Counted from the first letter of the stretch, positions 43,970 through 56,000 are shown. The stretch: 64,000 nt of DNA from Prorocentrum cordatum (GCA_963575745.1 CAUYUJ010021704.1:135378-199377), one strand, 5' to 3'. Numbers and translations: made by a program. The notes: generated from the sequence alone by a model not told the origin.

Positions 43970-44365
43970 CATGCCCCCAAGAAGCCCCCAGCAGGCCCCA
44001 GAAGGACCCCGAGAGGCCCGAAAGATGCTCCAAAAGGCACCAAAACGACCCCCCAAAAGGCTTCCCCAGGTCCCTTGCTCAATCCCCTCCCTGAACCTCA
44101 GTCTTCAAAGCACTCCAATCACTCAAATCACTCCAAGCACTCAAATCTCCAAGCACTCAAAGCAGAACCTTCATGAGCCCAGACTCCAAGCACTTAAATC
44201 TCTTGAGACTCCCCGCGTGCCCTCTGGGACCCCCAGAATGTTCCCGCAATATTCTTCGAGCCCAACAGAAGCCCAAGACGGGCCAACAGGGCCCCAAGAG
44301 GCCCTCAAGACGGCCCAAGGAAGCCCCGAATCACCGAACGATCGACCCAAGACGCCCAAGATGGC
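43970..44365. repeat. Degenerate AGGCCC/CACTCAAA minisatellites
   Basis: AAGAGGCCC-like units (43,975-44,060 and 44,270-44,365) around a short CACTCAAATC repeat (44,112-44,170). Confidence 0.6.
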
Positions 44366-44377
44366 CCCATGGCCATT

Positions 44378-44388
44378 ACCATGATAAA

Positions 44389-44420
<32 letters not shown>

Positions 44421-44481
44421 CCACCACCACCACCATCATCATCATCAGCATCATCACCATCACCATCACCATCACCATCAC

Positions 44482-44515
<34 letters not shown>

Positions 44516-44705
44516 GTCATCAGCATCAGCATCGGCATCAGCATTAGTATCAACAGCCACATCATCATCATCATCATCATCATCATCAGCATCACAATGA
44601 CCATAATCATCATCAATACCAGCATCCTCATCATCAGCATCATCCTCCTCTCCACATCATCATCATCACCATCATCATCATCAACGAACTCATCATCATG
44701 AGCAT
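44378..44705. repeat. (ATC)n compound microsatellite
   Basis: CAT/ATC triplets with CAC and CAG variants. Confidence 0.93.
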
Positions 44706-44734
44706 CGTGAGGGTGCGCCGCTGGATCTCCCCAA

Positions 44735-44940
44735 GGGGGGGGGGTTAGGAGGTTAGGAACCCCCCCCTTCCCCGATCCGTCGTCGGGGACCCCCCCCCCC
44801 CCCTCCCCCCCTTCCTCCCCGATCCGTCGTCGGGGACCCCCCTCCACACCTCCCCCCCTTTCCCCGACCCGTCGTCGGGGAACCTCCCCCCCTTTCAAAA
44901 GGGGGAGGGGGTCCGAACCCCCCCCCCTCCCCCCCTTTCG
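44735..44940. repeat. C-run/hairpin repeat
   Basis: About three units of CCCCGATCCGTCGTCGGGGA, each a hairpin, separated by C-runs up to about 14 bases. Together with the block at 46,390-46,540 it brackets the CTACTCA array. Confidence 0.75.
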
Positions 44941-44959
44941 CCACGCCGCCCCCTGACTC

Positions 44960-45055
44960 CGGAACCCGACCCCCGCCACCCCTACCCCTATACCTCACCC
45001 TAACCCAAGCCCCTAATCCTGACCCCAACCACTAACCCCAGCCCCAAAAAGTACT
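44960..45055. repeat. Degenerate telomere-like C-rich repeats
   Basis: CCCTACCCCTA, CACCCTAACCC and CCCCTAATCCTGACCCCAAC: imperfect CCCTAA-type units at one edge of the CTACTCA array. Too diverged to call a telomere. Confidence 0.35.
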
Positions 45056-46383
45056 CACTACTCATTACTCAGTACCCACTACTGACTACTCGCTATTCGC
45101 TACTCACTTCTCACTACCACCTACTCACTACTCACGACTCGCTACTCACTATCCACTACTCACTACCCACCACCCACTACTCGCTACTCGCTACTCCCTA
45201 CTCACTACTCCCTCCTCCCTACTCACTAGTCACTACTCACTCCTCATTATCCACTACTCAATACTCACTACTCGCTAAGCACTACCCACTACTCCCTACT
45301 CACTATTCACTAATCACTACTCATTACCCACTATACCCACTATCCACTATTCTCTACTCACTACTCACCACTCATTGCCGACAAATCACAGCTCACTACC
45401 CCCTACTCGCTACTCGCTACTCACTATTCCCTACACAATACGGACTGCACAGTACTCAGTACTCACTACTCGCTACTCCCATACACGCTACTCAATACTT
45501 CCTACTCACTCCCCGCTACTCACTATTCACTACTCACTACTTACTACTCCCCACTCACTAGTCACTGCAACGTCTCTAGTCACTAGTCACAACTCACTAG
45601 TCACTAGTCAAAATGCACTACTCACTACGCACTACCCACGACTCACCAATCGCTACTCACTAAACACTATACGCTACCCGCTTCTTACTACTCACTGCTC
45701 ACTACTCCCTACTCCCTACTCCCTACGCCCTACTTACTACTCGCTACTCCCTACTCGTTACTCACAAATCACTACCCACTACTCACTACTGACTACTCTC
45801 TACTCACTACTCACTACGCCCTATTCGCGCCTTTCTACTCACTACTCGCTACTCCCTGCTCGCTACTCACTACCCACTACCCACTGCCACTACCCACTAC
45901 TCTCTGTTCATCACTACTCACTACTTACTACTCACTACGTACTACTCACTACTCACTACTCACTACTCACTACTCGCTACTCACTACTCACTACTCACTA
46001 CTCACTACTCACTACTCCCTACTCACTACTCACTACGCACTACGCACTACGCACTACCCACTGCTCACTACATACTAATCACTACTCGCCACCCACTACT
46101 CACTACGCACTAACTCACGACCCACTACTCATTATTCCCTAGTCCCTACTCCCTACTCAGTACTCACTACTCGCTACTCGCTACTCACTACTCACTACTC
46201 GCCACTCACTACTCACTTATCAGTACACACTACTAACTATTCACTATTCACTACTCACTACTCCCTACTCCCTACTCGCCACTCACTAGCCACTACTCAC
46301 TACCCAATACTCACTACGCACTACGCACAAACTCACTACTCACTACACACCACTCCCTACTCCCAACTCCGTACTCCCTACAC
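45055..46383. repeat. CTACTCA minisatellite array (~1.3 kb)
   Basis: Roughly 150 or more units of 7-8 bases, mostly ACTACTC, with variants CTACTCG, CTACCCA and CTACGCA. One region (45,935-46,025) is nearly perfect. Pyrimidine-rich on this strand with hardly any G. Confidence 0.92.
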
Positions 46384-46384
46384 G

Positions 46385-46540
46385 GGGGGGGTCCGAACCC
46401 ACCCCCCCTCCTTCCAACGCCAAAGAGGGGAGGGGGGGGGTCTGGACCCCCCCCTCCCTTCAAGGGAGGGGGGGGAAAGGGGGGGGGGGGGCTGGGACCC
46501 CCCCCCCCTTAAGGGGGGAGGGGGGGAAGGGTTCCGGACC
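46385..46540. repeat. Poly-G/poly-C palindromic block
   Basis: Alternating G-runs and C-runs around GGTCCGGACC-like and CCTTCAAGGGAGG centres that can fold back. Related blocks occur at 44,735-44,940 and 49,917-49,978, and near 56,000-56,260. Confidence 0.75.
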
Positions 46541-46544
46541 CGAA

Positions 46545-46680
46545 ATGGAACGAATTACAACCGACTAGTCCCAATTCCAACCGTTCGGAGCGAATTGCAA
46601 CCAGAAACGAAACCAATTCCAACCACAAACGAGACCAATTCCAACCCAACCAAAAATGAAACCAATTCCAACCACGGATG
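46545..46680 (+). repeat. AATTCCAACCA minisatellite
   Basis: About five units of CGAAACCAATTCCAACCA type. The related TGGTTGGGATTGGGCCCAG array at 49,806-49,915 is similar on the opposite strand. Confidence 0.75.
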
Positions 46681-47200
46681 GGATCTTCGGAATTCCTCCG
46701 GATCCCTTCGAATTCTTCGGAATTCCTCCGGATTCTTTAGGACTCCTTCGGAATTCCTTAGGATGCTTTCGGAATTCCTCAGGATTCTTTAGGACTCCTT
46801 CGGACTTCCTTAGGATTCCTTGGGAATTCCTCCGGATTCTTTAGGACTCCTTCGGAATTCCTCAGGATTCTTTAGGACTCCTTCGGAATTCCTTAGGACT
46901 CCTTCGGAATTCCTTGGGATTCCTGCGGAATTCCTCAGGATTATTTAGGACTCCTTCGGAATTCCTTAGGATTCCTTCGGAATTCCTCAGGATTCTTTAG
47001 GACTCCTTCGGAATTCCTTGGGATTCCTGCGAAATTCCTTCGGATTCCTTTGGAATTCCTTAGGATTCCTTCGGAATCCTCAGGAATCCTTCTTCGGAGT
47101 TCCTTTGGATTCCTCCTTCGGAATTCCTTTGGATTCCTCCTTCGGAATTCCTGTGGATTCCTCCTTCGGAATTCCTTTTGGATTCCTCCTTCGGAACTAC
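46680..47200 (+). repeat. CTTCGGAATTCCT minisatellite
   Basis: Units of about 21-22 bp based on GGAATTCCTCAGGATTCTTT and AGGACTCCTTC. Each contains an EcoRI-type GAATTC palindrome. Confidence 0.9.
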
Positions 47201-47344
47201 TACTACCCACTACTTCTCCTACTACTTCTTCTCCTACTACTACTACTACTACTACTGCTACTACGACGACTACTACTACTACTACTACTACGACAACGAC
47301 GACGACTACTACTACTACTACTACTACGACGATTACTACTACTG

Positions 47345-47384
<40 letters not shown>

Positions 47385-47895
47385 CATTACTACGATTAAG
47401 ACTACTACAACTACGCCTACGACTCCGACTACTTCTACTGCGGCTACCACCACCACCACTACTCCTACTACTACTACTACGACTACTACGACGACGACTA
47501 CTACTACTACTACTAATAATACTACTACTACTACGACTACTACTACTACTACTACCACTTCTACTACTACTACCATTACTGCTACTATTATAACTACGTA
47601 TTGCACTACTACTACGAGTATTACTACTACTACTACTACTACTACTGCTGCTACTACTACTACTACTACTACTACGATTACGACTGCTACGACTACTACT
47701 ACGACTACTACTACTACTACGAGTACTACTACTACTACTACTGCTACTACTACTACTACTACTACTACTACGACTACTGCGACGACTACTACTGCTACTA
47801 CTACTACTACTACTACTATTAATATTGATAATATGACGAATTCTAGTACGACTACTACTACTACTACTACTACTACTGGTGCTACGACGATGACG

Positions 47896-47930
<35 letters not shown>

Positions 47931-48158
47931 AAACTACTACTACTACGACTACGACTACTACCACTACTACCACTACTACTACTGCTACTTCGACTACTAC
48001 TACGACTACGACTACTACTACGACACCGGCTACGACTACTACCACTACTGCTACTACGACTACTGCTACTACGACTGCTACTACTACCGTTATTACGATT
48101 AAGACTACTACAACTACGACTACGACTACAACTACTTCTACTACCACTTACTACCACC

Positions 48159-48205
<47 letters not shown>

Positions 48206-48207
48206 CC

Positions 48208-48239
<32 letters not shown>

Positions 48240-48289
48240 GCTACTACATCTACTACTATTGCTACTTATTTTGCTACTACTACGACTAT

Positions 48290-48343
<54 letters not shown>

Positions 48344-48381
48344 GACCATTGTTACTACGACCACTACCACTACTACTACTA

Positions 48382-48417
<36 letters not shown>

Positions 48418-48511
48418 CTACTACTGCTACTACTACGACTACTACTACTACTGCTACAACGACTACTACGACTACTACGACTTACTACGACGACGATTAC
48501 GAGTACTACTG

Positions 48512-48552
<41 letters not shown>

Positions 48553-48592
48553 GCTACTACTACTACTTCTACTACTACTTCTACTACTACTT

Positions 48593-48649
<57 letters not shown>

Positions 48650-48665
48650 GTTCTACTCCTATCCT
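47200..48665. repeat. (CTA)n compound microsatellite (~1.47 kb)
   Basis: TAC/CTA triplets with CGA, TTA and TGC variants. Encodes poly-Thr, poly-Tyr, poly-Leu, poly-Ser or poly-Val depending on the frame; not a gene. Confidence 0.95.
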
Positions 48666-48827
48666 TATTCCTTATTAGAATATACTCCTACTCCCCCATC
48701 AGGCCGGCCATTAGGGGCCGCATCCGGGGGGTCCCATCCTAACCTGTAAAAAACAATACAAAATCAACATTTTTCTTATTTTTTCCTCTCGACATGGACG
48801 TCCTGTCGTCCACGGCGATAATCCATT

Positions 48828-48948
48828 GCAAAAAATACAACAAAGAGCACACGCGCGCGTTCATGTCAGAATCCTACCGAACACCTTGTGTTTGCAAGCA
48901 TTTCAACATAAAAACATCAAAAACCCAATGCTTTTTCACAAAAATTCT
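48828..48948 (+). repeat. 121-bp duplicated segment, copy 1
   Basis: Almost identical to 49,090-49,210 (offset 262). Starts GCAAAAAATACAACAAAGAG and ends TTTTTCACAAAAAT. Confidence 0.92.
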
Positions 48949-49089
48949 ACAAATTTCCTGCCCGGGCTCTCTTGCTGAAATCATAGGAAAACCATAGGAA
49001 TCTTAAGAATTCTGTCAAATCCAGCGATTTCACGTCATCGCGCGGTGCACTCGCGATGCTCTGTCATGCACCCAGGCCGCGAATCCTGT

Positions 49090-49210
49090 GCAAAAAATAC
49101 AACAAAGAGCACACTCGCGCGTTCATGTCAGAATCCTACCGAACACCGTGTGTTTGCAAGCATTTCAACATAAAAACATCAAAAACCCAATGCTTTTTCA
49201 CAAAAATGCT
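49090..49210 (+). repeat. 121-bp duplicated segment, copy 2
   Basis: Near-perfect copy of 48,828-48,948, with only a few substitutions; flanking sequences differ. Confidence 0.92.
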
Positions 49211-49489
49211 TTGGGGTGTCCTGTCAGACCGTCGGGCTTCCTCCGGCCACCTCTGGCTTCCTGCGGTGTACCGGGCCATTCTCGACTCGTCTGGCAATGC
49301 GTGCGCGGCATTCAACACGCGCTCGCCAGTTCCCGTCGGCAACCGCCATCGCGGCCGCATCAGCTGTACCAAACCGGCTGGCCGGTGTGACTTCGGCCCC
49401 CAGTTGTGCCAGCTTTGCTTCTTATGTTGTGGGAGGGCGGGTGGGACTGGGCATGCCATGCTTGACTCGCTCGAGCTGGCTAGCTTGAC

Positions 49490-49521
49490 TCCTACTCCTA
49501 CTCCTACTCCTCCTACTCCTC

Positions 49522-49572
<51 letters not shown>

Positions 49573-49573
49573 G
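49490..49573. repeat. (CTA)n microsatellite
   Basis: Starts with CTCCTACTCC units and then about 20 CTA triplets. Confidence 0.93.
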
Positions 49574-49805
49574 GAGGATCCATCTTGCATATTTTAGAAT
49601 CGATGCAATTCGGTGCGTTTTTGCTTACGCTTCGGTGCCCTCTTGCTCATCTTAACGTAGTGCTGGTGCGCAGACCAAAAACTGAGACCAATTCCAACTC
49701 GAGCACGCATGTTGGCTTCCAGATCCTCTGCGTTGACATAAGGGGTGTCACTTGGTCTTCGCACTCGTCTTGGGCTTCTGTACAATTAAAATCCTATTGT
49801 GGGGC

Positions 49806-49978
49806 TATCCCAAGATGGTTGGGATTGGGCCCAGGTTGCTTTTCGCACTGGTTGGGATTGGTCCCAGTTGGTTGGGATTGGGCCCAGTGGGTTGGGATTG
49901 GGCCCACATGCGTTCCGGACCCCCCTCCCCCCTGAAGGGGGGGAGGGGGGGCGAGAGGTTCTGGACCCCCCCCCCTTA
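49806..49978. repeat. TGGTTGGGATTGGGCCCAG minisatellite plus poly-G/C block
   Basis: Four to five 19-20-bp units followed by a C-run/G-run palindromic block (49,917-49,978). Confidence 0.8.
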
Positions 49979-50014
49979 GTGTATTCAGGGAGATCCACTG
50001 GCGCACTTTCGTAA

Positions 50015-50135
50015 ATATTATCATCATCAGCATACTCATCATCATCATCATCATCCTCATCCCCATCCCCATCCTCATCCTCATCCTCATTATCATCAGC
50101 ATCATAATCATCAACAGCATCAACATCATCATCAT

Positions 50136-50204
<69 letters not shown>

Positions 50205-50417
50205 GATCATCATCATTATCATCCTCATCCTCATCCTCGTCCTCGTCCTCATCCTCCTCCTCATCATCATCATCGTCATCAGCATCATCATCATCATTAT
50301 CATCATCATCATCATCATCGTCATTATCATCCTCAGCATCATCATCATCAGCATCAGCATCAGCATCAGCATCAGCATCTGCATCATCATCACCATCACC
50401 ACCACCATCACCATCAC

Positions 50418-50474
<57 letters not shown>

Positions 50475-50476
50475 TA
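50015..50476. repeat. (ATC)n compound microsatellite
   Basis: CAT/ATC triplets with CTC and GTC interruptions, ending at the conserved flank motif. Confidence 0.95.
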
Positions 50477-50477
50477 T

Positions 50478-50525
50478 CCGAAGCGCCCAAGATCGGCGGC
50501 ACTGGCTGGAGGCCAACACAATATA
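50478..50525 (+). repeat. Conserved microsatellite-flank motif, copy 2
   Basis: GATCGGCGGCACTGGCTGGA followed by GGCCAACACAATATA sits directly after a CAT/ATC microsatellite, matching 10,835-10,885 in sequence and in position relative to a simple repeat. Confidence 0.65.
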
Positions 50526-50629
50526 GGTCATGGACCCGGGAGCTCTCCCCTGGGATCGGTTGTTCATCTTGAGCCTGCTTGTAGAAGGCCCGGGTCGAGC
50601 AAATACCCAGGAAGGCCGAACACTGAAAA

Positions 50630-53366
50630 ATTAGCCTGACAAAGGACCTAACCATATGCAGCTGCGAGTGCCGCATTGTGGGTACCGCTTTCGATGGAGC
50701 TCCCTGTGGGGCCGCGAAACGTGCGAGGGGTGCGCCGAAATCGGTGTCGCGGACGCATGTGGACACCGCCACTGGGGCCTTCGGTGGATCTTGGGGCCAC
50801 GAAGTGTTGTCCTGGGTGGGGGAGACGCATGCGAACTGCGCCATTGGGACTTTGGCCACGAAACGCTGTCATGGGTGGGGGAGACGCATGCGAACTGCGC
50901 CACTGCCGCCTTCGGTGGAGCGTCTTATGGGGCCACGAAGCGCTGTCCTGGGTGGCTTTGGCGCGTGCGGACCCTGCCACTCGAGCCTTCGGTGGAGCTC
51001 CATATGGGCCACGAGTCCTGGGCGGGGGAGACACATGCGAACGTTGCAGCTGGGGCCTCCGGTGGGGCCCCCCTATAGGGCCACGAAGCGCTGTCCTAGG
51101 TGGCGTTGACGCACGCGGACCCTGCCACTGAACTCCCTAGGGTGCCACGAAGCGCTGTCATGGGTGGGGGAGGCACGTGCGAACGGTGCCATTGGGGCCT
51201 TGGGTGGAGCCCCCTCGGGGGCCACGAAGCGCTCCCTTGGGTGGCGTTGACGCATGCGGACCCTGCCACTGGGGCCTTCGGTGGAATTCCCTGTAGGGCC
51301 AAGTACCGTGTGAGGGGTGTGCCTACATGGGTGGCGTTGACGCATGCGGACCCTGCCACTGGAGCCTTCGGTGGAGCTCCCTATGGGGCCACGAAGCGCT
51401 GCCATGGATGGCGTTGACGCGCGCGGACCCTGCCACTGGAGCCTTCGGTGCGCCCTAAGGGGCCACGAAGCGCGGGCCTGGGTGGCGTTGACGCATGCGG
51501 ATCCTGCCACTGGAGCCTTCGGTGGAGCTCTCTATGGGGCCACGAAACGCTGTCCTGGGCGGGGGAGACGCATCCCTAGAGCCTTCGGTGGGGCTCCTTA
51601 TGGGGCCACGAAGCGCTGTCCTGGGGGGCGTTGACGCATGCGGACCCTGCCATTGGAGCCATGGGTGGAGCTCCCAATGGGGCCGCGAAGCGCTGTCCTG
51701 GGTGGCGTTGACGCATGCGGACCTTACCACTGGAACATTCGGTGGAGCGCCCTATGGGGCCACGAAGCGCTAGCCTGGGTGGCGCTGACTCACGCGGACC
51801 CTGCCACTTCCCATATGGGGCCACGAAGCGATGGCCTGGGTGGCGCTGACGCATGCGAACCCTGCCATTGGAGCCTTGGGTGGGGCTCGTTTTGGGGTCA
51901 CGAAACGGTGTCCTGGATGGCGTTGACGCATGCGGACCCTGCCACCGGAGCCTTCGGTGGAGCTCCCTATGGGGCCACGAAGCGCTGTCCAGGGTGGCGC
52001 TGACGCGCGCGGACCCTGCCATTGGAGCCTTCAGTGGAGCCCCCTCTGGGGCAACGAAGCGCTGGCCTGGGTGGCGCTGACGCGTGCGGACCCTGCCACT
52101 GGAGCCTTCGGTATGGCTCCCTACGGGGCCACGAAGCGCTGTCCTGGGTGGCGCTGACGCATGCGGACCCTGCCACTGGAGCCTTCGGTGCGGCCCCCTT
52201 ATGAGGCCACGAAGCGCCGGCCTGGGTGGCGCTGACGCATGCGGACCCTGCCACTGGAGCCTTCGGTGGAGCTCCCTGTGGGGCCACGAAGCCACGAAGC
52301 GCTGTCCTGGGTGGCGTTGACGCATGCGGACCCTGCCACTGGAGCCTTCGGTGGAGCTCCCTGTGGGGCCACGAAACGCTGGCCTGGGTGGCGCTGACGC
52401 ATGCAGACTCTGCCACTGGAGCCTTCGGTGGAGCGCCCTATGGGGCCACGAAGCGCTGGCCTGGGTGGCGTTGACGCACGCGGACCCTGCTCGGTTGAGC
52501 TCCCTACGGGGCCACGAAGCGCTGGCCTGGTTGGCGCTGACGCACGCGGACCCTGCCACTGGAGCCTTCGGTGGAGCTCCCTGTGGGGCCACGAAGCGCT
52601 GTCCTGGGTGGCGTTGACGCATGCGGACCCTGCCACTGGACCCTGCTCGGTTGAGCTCCCTACGGGGCCACGAAGCGCTGGCATGGGTGGCGCTGACGCA
52701 TGCGGACCCTGCCACTGGAGCCTTGGGTGGAGCGCCCTATGGGACACCGAAGCGCTGGCCTAGGTGGCGTTGACGCATGCGGACCCTGCCACTGGAATCT
52801 TCGGTGGAGCGCCCTGTGGGGCCACGAAGCGCTGGCCTGGGTGGCGTTGACGCACGTGGACCCTGCTCGGTTGAGCTCCCTACGGGGCCACAAAGCGCTG
52901 TCCTAGGTGGCGTTGACGCACGCGGACCCTGCCACTGGAGCCTTCGGTGGAGCGCCGTATGGGGCCACGAAACGCTGTCCTGGGTGGCGTTGACGCATGC
53001 GGACCCTGCCACTGGAGCCTTCGGTGGAGCTCCCTATGGGGCCACGAAGCGCTGGCCTGTGTGGCGCTGACGCATGCGGACCCTGCCACAAGAGCCTTGG
53101 GTGGAGCTCCCTCGGGGGCCACGAAACGCTGTCCTGGGTGGCGTTGACGCATGCGGACCCTGCCACTGGAGCCTTCGGTGGAGCTCCCTACGGGGCCACG
53201 AACCGTGTGAGGGGTGTGCCGACATGGGTGGTATGATGCTGATTGTGACGATGACGATGATGCCGTCGATGGGAGGAGGGAGGAGGGGGAGGAGACAGCG
53301 GGCGGAGGAGTGACGCGGGGCGCTCTCTTCAAAAGGAGGACCCAACACCGCAGGATGGTTGGGAAC
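50630..53366 (+). repeat. Composite element B, copy 2 (77-bp units flanked by 90-bp units)
   Basis: Same family as 19.6-21.6 kb in opposite orientation. It starts with ATTAGCCTGACAAAGGACCT and ACCATATGCAG and ends with GGACCCAACACCGCAGGATG, matching the ends of copy 1. Most units are 77 bp (for example 52,081 to 52,158), lacking 13 bases between GGCCACGAA and GACGCATGCGG. Units of the 90-bp type survive at the two edges and near 51,300. Confidence 0.88.
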
Positions 53367-53720
53367 AGGCCTGCCGCCTCCAGGACCCGCTCTCCTCGTG
53401 CCGGCCCGTGCATAGCCGTAGGAGCGGAGGAGATCGGCACCACGAGCCAAGGAAAGCGCCCTCCTTTTCTTGTTGCGGCCCCCCTGCTGTGCGGCGTCCC
53501 GCTCAAGACACACCCAGTCTTCAGCTCGGGGGGGGCGTGCTGAACTGCAGGACCTCCCCGCCAGAGGTGGCCCTCTGAGCGGTTGTGTGGTCCTTCGATC
53601 GGGGGCGCGCAAACATGGATTAGCGATCCATGGATTTGGCGCGCGGTCGCCAAATCCATGGATCGGGGGGGGTGCCCTCCCCAAAATGCGATCGCAGGGG
53701 TTGAATAGCAATGGGCGGGT

Positions 53721-53880
53721 TAGCGAATTAGCTCCCGCAGCTGGTCCTCCCGGGGCCTCCTGGCGCCGGGAGGCGCCCAGCGCGTCGAGGAGAGGCGGCC
53801 GGCAACGGGGCCGACCCAAGCTGCATGCGGCCAAGTTCGTAACCCACCCGCTTCCCTGATGCCCCCCCCTCCGCCCCTTC
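53721..53880 (+). repeat. Dispersed repeat, copy 2
   Basis: Homologous to 1,245-1,400 through the same ordered blocks, in the same orientation; here it leads directly into the GACGACGAGGGGG minisatellite. Confidence 0.6.
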
Positions 53881-54120
53881 GTCCAGCCCGAGACGACGAG
53901 GGGGTCGTCTCCCCCCCCCTTCGTCCAGCCCCCCCAGGCGACGATGGAGACGACGGGGGGGACGTCCCCACCCCCCTTCGTCCAGCCCGAGACGAGGGGG
54001 TCGTCTCCCACCTCCCCTTTCGTCCAGCCACCCGAGGCGACGAGGGGGACGGCGAGGGGGACGTCCCCACCCCCCCTTCGTCCGGCCCGAGACGACGAGG
54101 GGGACGTCTGCTGCCTCCTT
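53878..54120 (+). repeat. ~50-65-bp minisatellite of TTCGTCCAGCCCGAGACGACGA
   Basis: Four units carrying CTTCGTCCAGCCCGAGACGA and GAGGGGGTCGTC or GAGGGGGACGTC, with variable C-runs. Confidence 0.85.
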
Positions 54121-54539
54121 TACGAAAGCATGCGGGCACGCTAATCGCTCGGTCTCGGGGTCTCGCGCCGCGGCCCCCTGGGAGGCGCGCGCGCGCGCGA
54201 GCCGCCAGCGTGCGCTCCTCGCTACGGCACGGCCGAGGGCCGCCCCGAGTGACAGGGGCGATGCCTTGGCCAGCCGGGGGCCCCGGCGCGCACTATCCGT
54301 CGTCGCTTTCCTCCTCGTCGTACCCCCTCCCACCTCCATTCTCACCATCCTTTGAGCCCTCCCCCTCTCACTCCGCGTCCTCTGGTCTGCTCTCCCAAAT
54401 GCCTGGCTTCCAGGGTCTGGGTCTCAATGAGAAATCTCCCACGGATTCTGGTAAGCGCCCACGTTCGAAGGCTGTCGGAGTACAGAGGAGAGAAAGATCA
54501 GATGGAACGAAGACAGTCGAATTAAAGGAAGCTGTGTGC

Positions 54540-55150
54540 ATACAATAATTCATACAATAAAAATATATGTGAGTATAGGCATACATACGTACGCCTACAG
54601 AGTAGAGGGAAAAGAGAGAGACCAAGATAGACAGAGATCATTGGGAATGTGAAGCAGCGTCCTGTTGATGACATGTAGCGCATAACAGAAAGCATGGAGC
54701 ATAGCGCAGAGGAATAGCGTTCAAGTGAGGTTCCTGGGATGTCTGAGTCCGAGGTTTACGCGATCGCGATAACACATGTCAAAATGACTGATAGTATGCA
54801 AAGTCAGCAGGGATGATGAAGGTCCATGTCTACATGTGTACATATGTGTATGTATGTATATCGATGTTTATGTACAGACATATGTTTATATATATGTATC
54901 GACGTAAACACATGTGGATATTGATATTCGCATGCGTATGAATACATGGAGATCTAGTTAGAGAGAGAGGGCATCATGACACTTTCATTTATATTAGACG
55001 ATAGAGTAGAAGAGTGGAGAGTTGAAGAGGGGGGAGTACATATTCGATTCAGAGAAGGAGGGCGCAAGAGTAGAGAACCGAAAGCAGAGGAGTAAGCAGA
55101 GAGAAGAGTAGATAATCTAGCCACGACCGAAATGCTGCATCAAGTGGGCC
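54540..55150. other. AT-rich unique sequence
   Basis: Contains ATATATGT/ATACATAC stretches (54,548-54,590 and 54,835-54,910). Composition is very different from the GC-rich neighbours. No gene recognised. Confidence 0.45.
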
Positions 55151-56000
55151 CGCTCACCCAGTCATATAGCTTGACTCGCTCGTCACCATTTGCATGATGA
55201 AGCTCCTCCTTCATATCAAAATGCGTCGTTGATCTCAACTTGCTCCCAGACCATGCACAAGGTCGTGATGTTGGTTGACTCGTGTGCGCATTTTGCTACA
55301 TCATGGCGTTGATATAGATTGGCGTGCGCGCGTGGCCCGCGTGGTACCCAGTATGAGCTCAAGCAGCGCGCGCTGCCTGTAGCGCTCAAGAGGCACAGGT
55401 CTGCGACCAGCACGTACTGCAGTTGGGGCCCGACCACAAGAAACCTTCAACAAGAAACCCAGACCTGAGACGCCAGGACGTCCATCGACTTTTGGTGGTG
55501 TGGTTACGTCGCGCTTTCCATTGCAAAACCATCGAAACCCAAGAAACCAAGGGCACCCTGGAGGTGAGCAAGGTGCTTCTTGGCATGGGCCCCGCCCCTA
55601 CTATATCAATGTGTCCAGGGCCGTATCAGGTTGCGCACCAAGTTATCATAAAAGAGGGGTCCCATCGGCAATTGCGTCCCTGGGTGCGTGGCTGACATGG
55701 AGCTCCGCTGGCGCAGGTTCTGATTGTTGTTTGTTCTTGTTGTCGTCGTCGTCGTCGTCGTCCTCGCCCGCGGCGCACGCACGACCCAGCCCGCGACCCA
55801 CACCGCGACCCACCCCACGAAACGTCTGCGACCCACCCGCGTTGCTTTGACGAACATTCGGCGCCTGCGGCGGGCTCGTTGTAGGAGCCGGCCGTGGATA
55901 AGCGAGATAATCAGACTCATGCAGGTCAAGTGTCAAAATGCATGAGTTAAGTCATAAAGAATACAGAGAACCGCAATTGTCACTCTTGCCCCTCAGCGAA
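55150..56000. other. Unique sequence with (GTC)n
   Basis: A (GTC)n run at 55,738-55,765 and a CGACCCAC short repeat (55,785-55,835). No confident exon. Confidence 0.4.

Noticed and set aside
45375-48147. Poly-Thr, poly-Tyr, poly-Ser and Ser-Leu-Leu-Thr-rich frames
   Set aside because: Translations of CTA triplets and of the CTACTCA array, not proteins.
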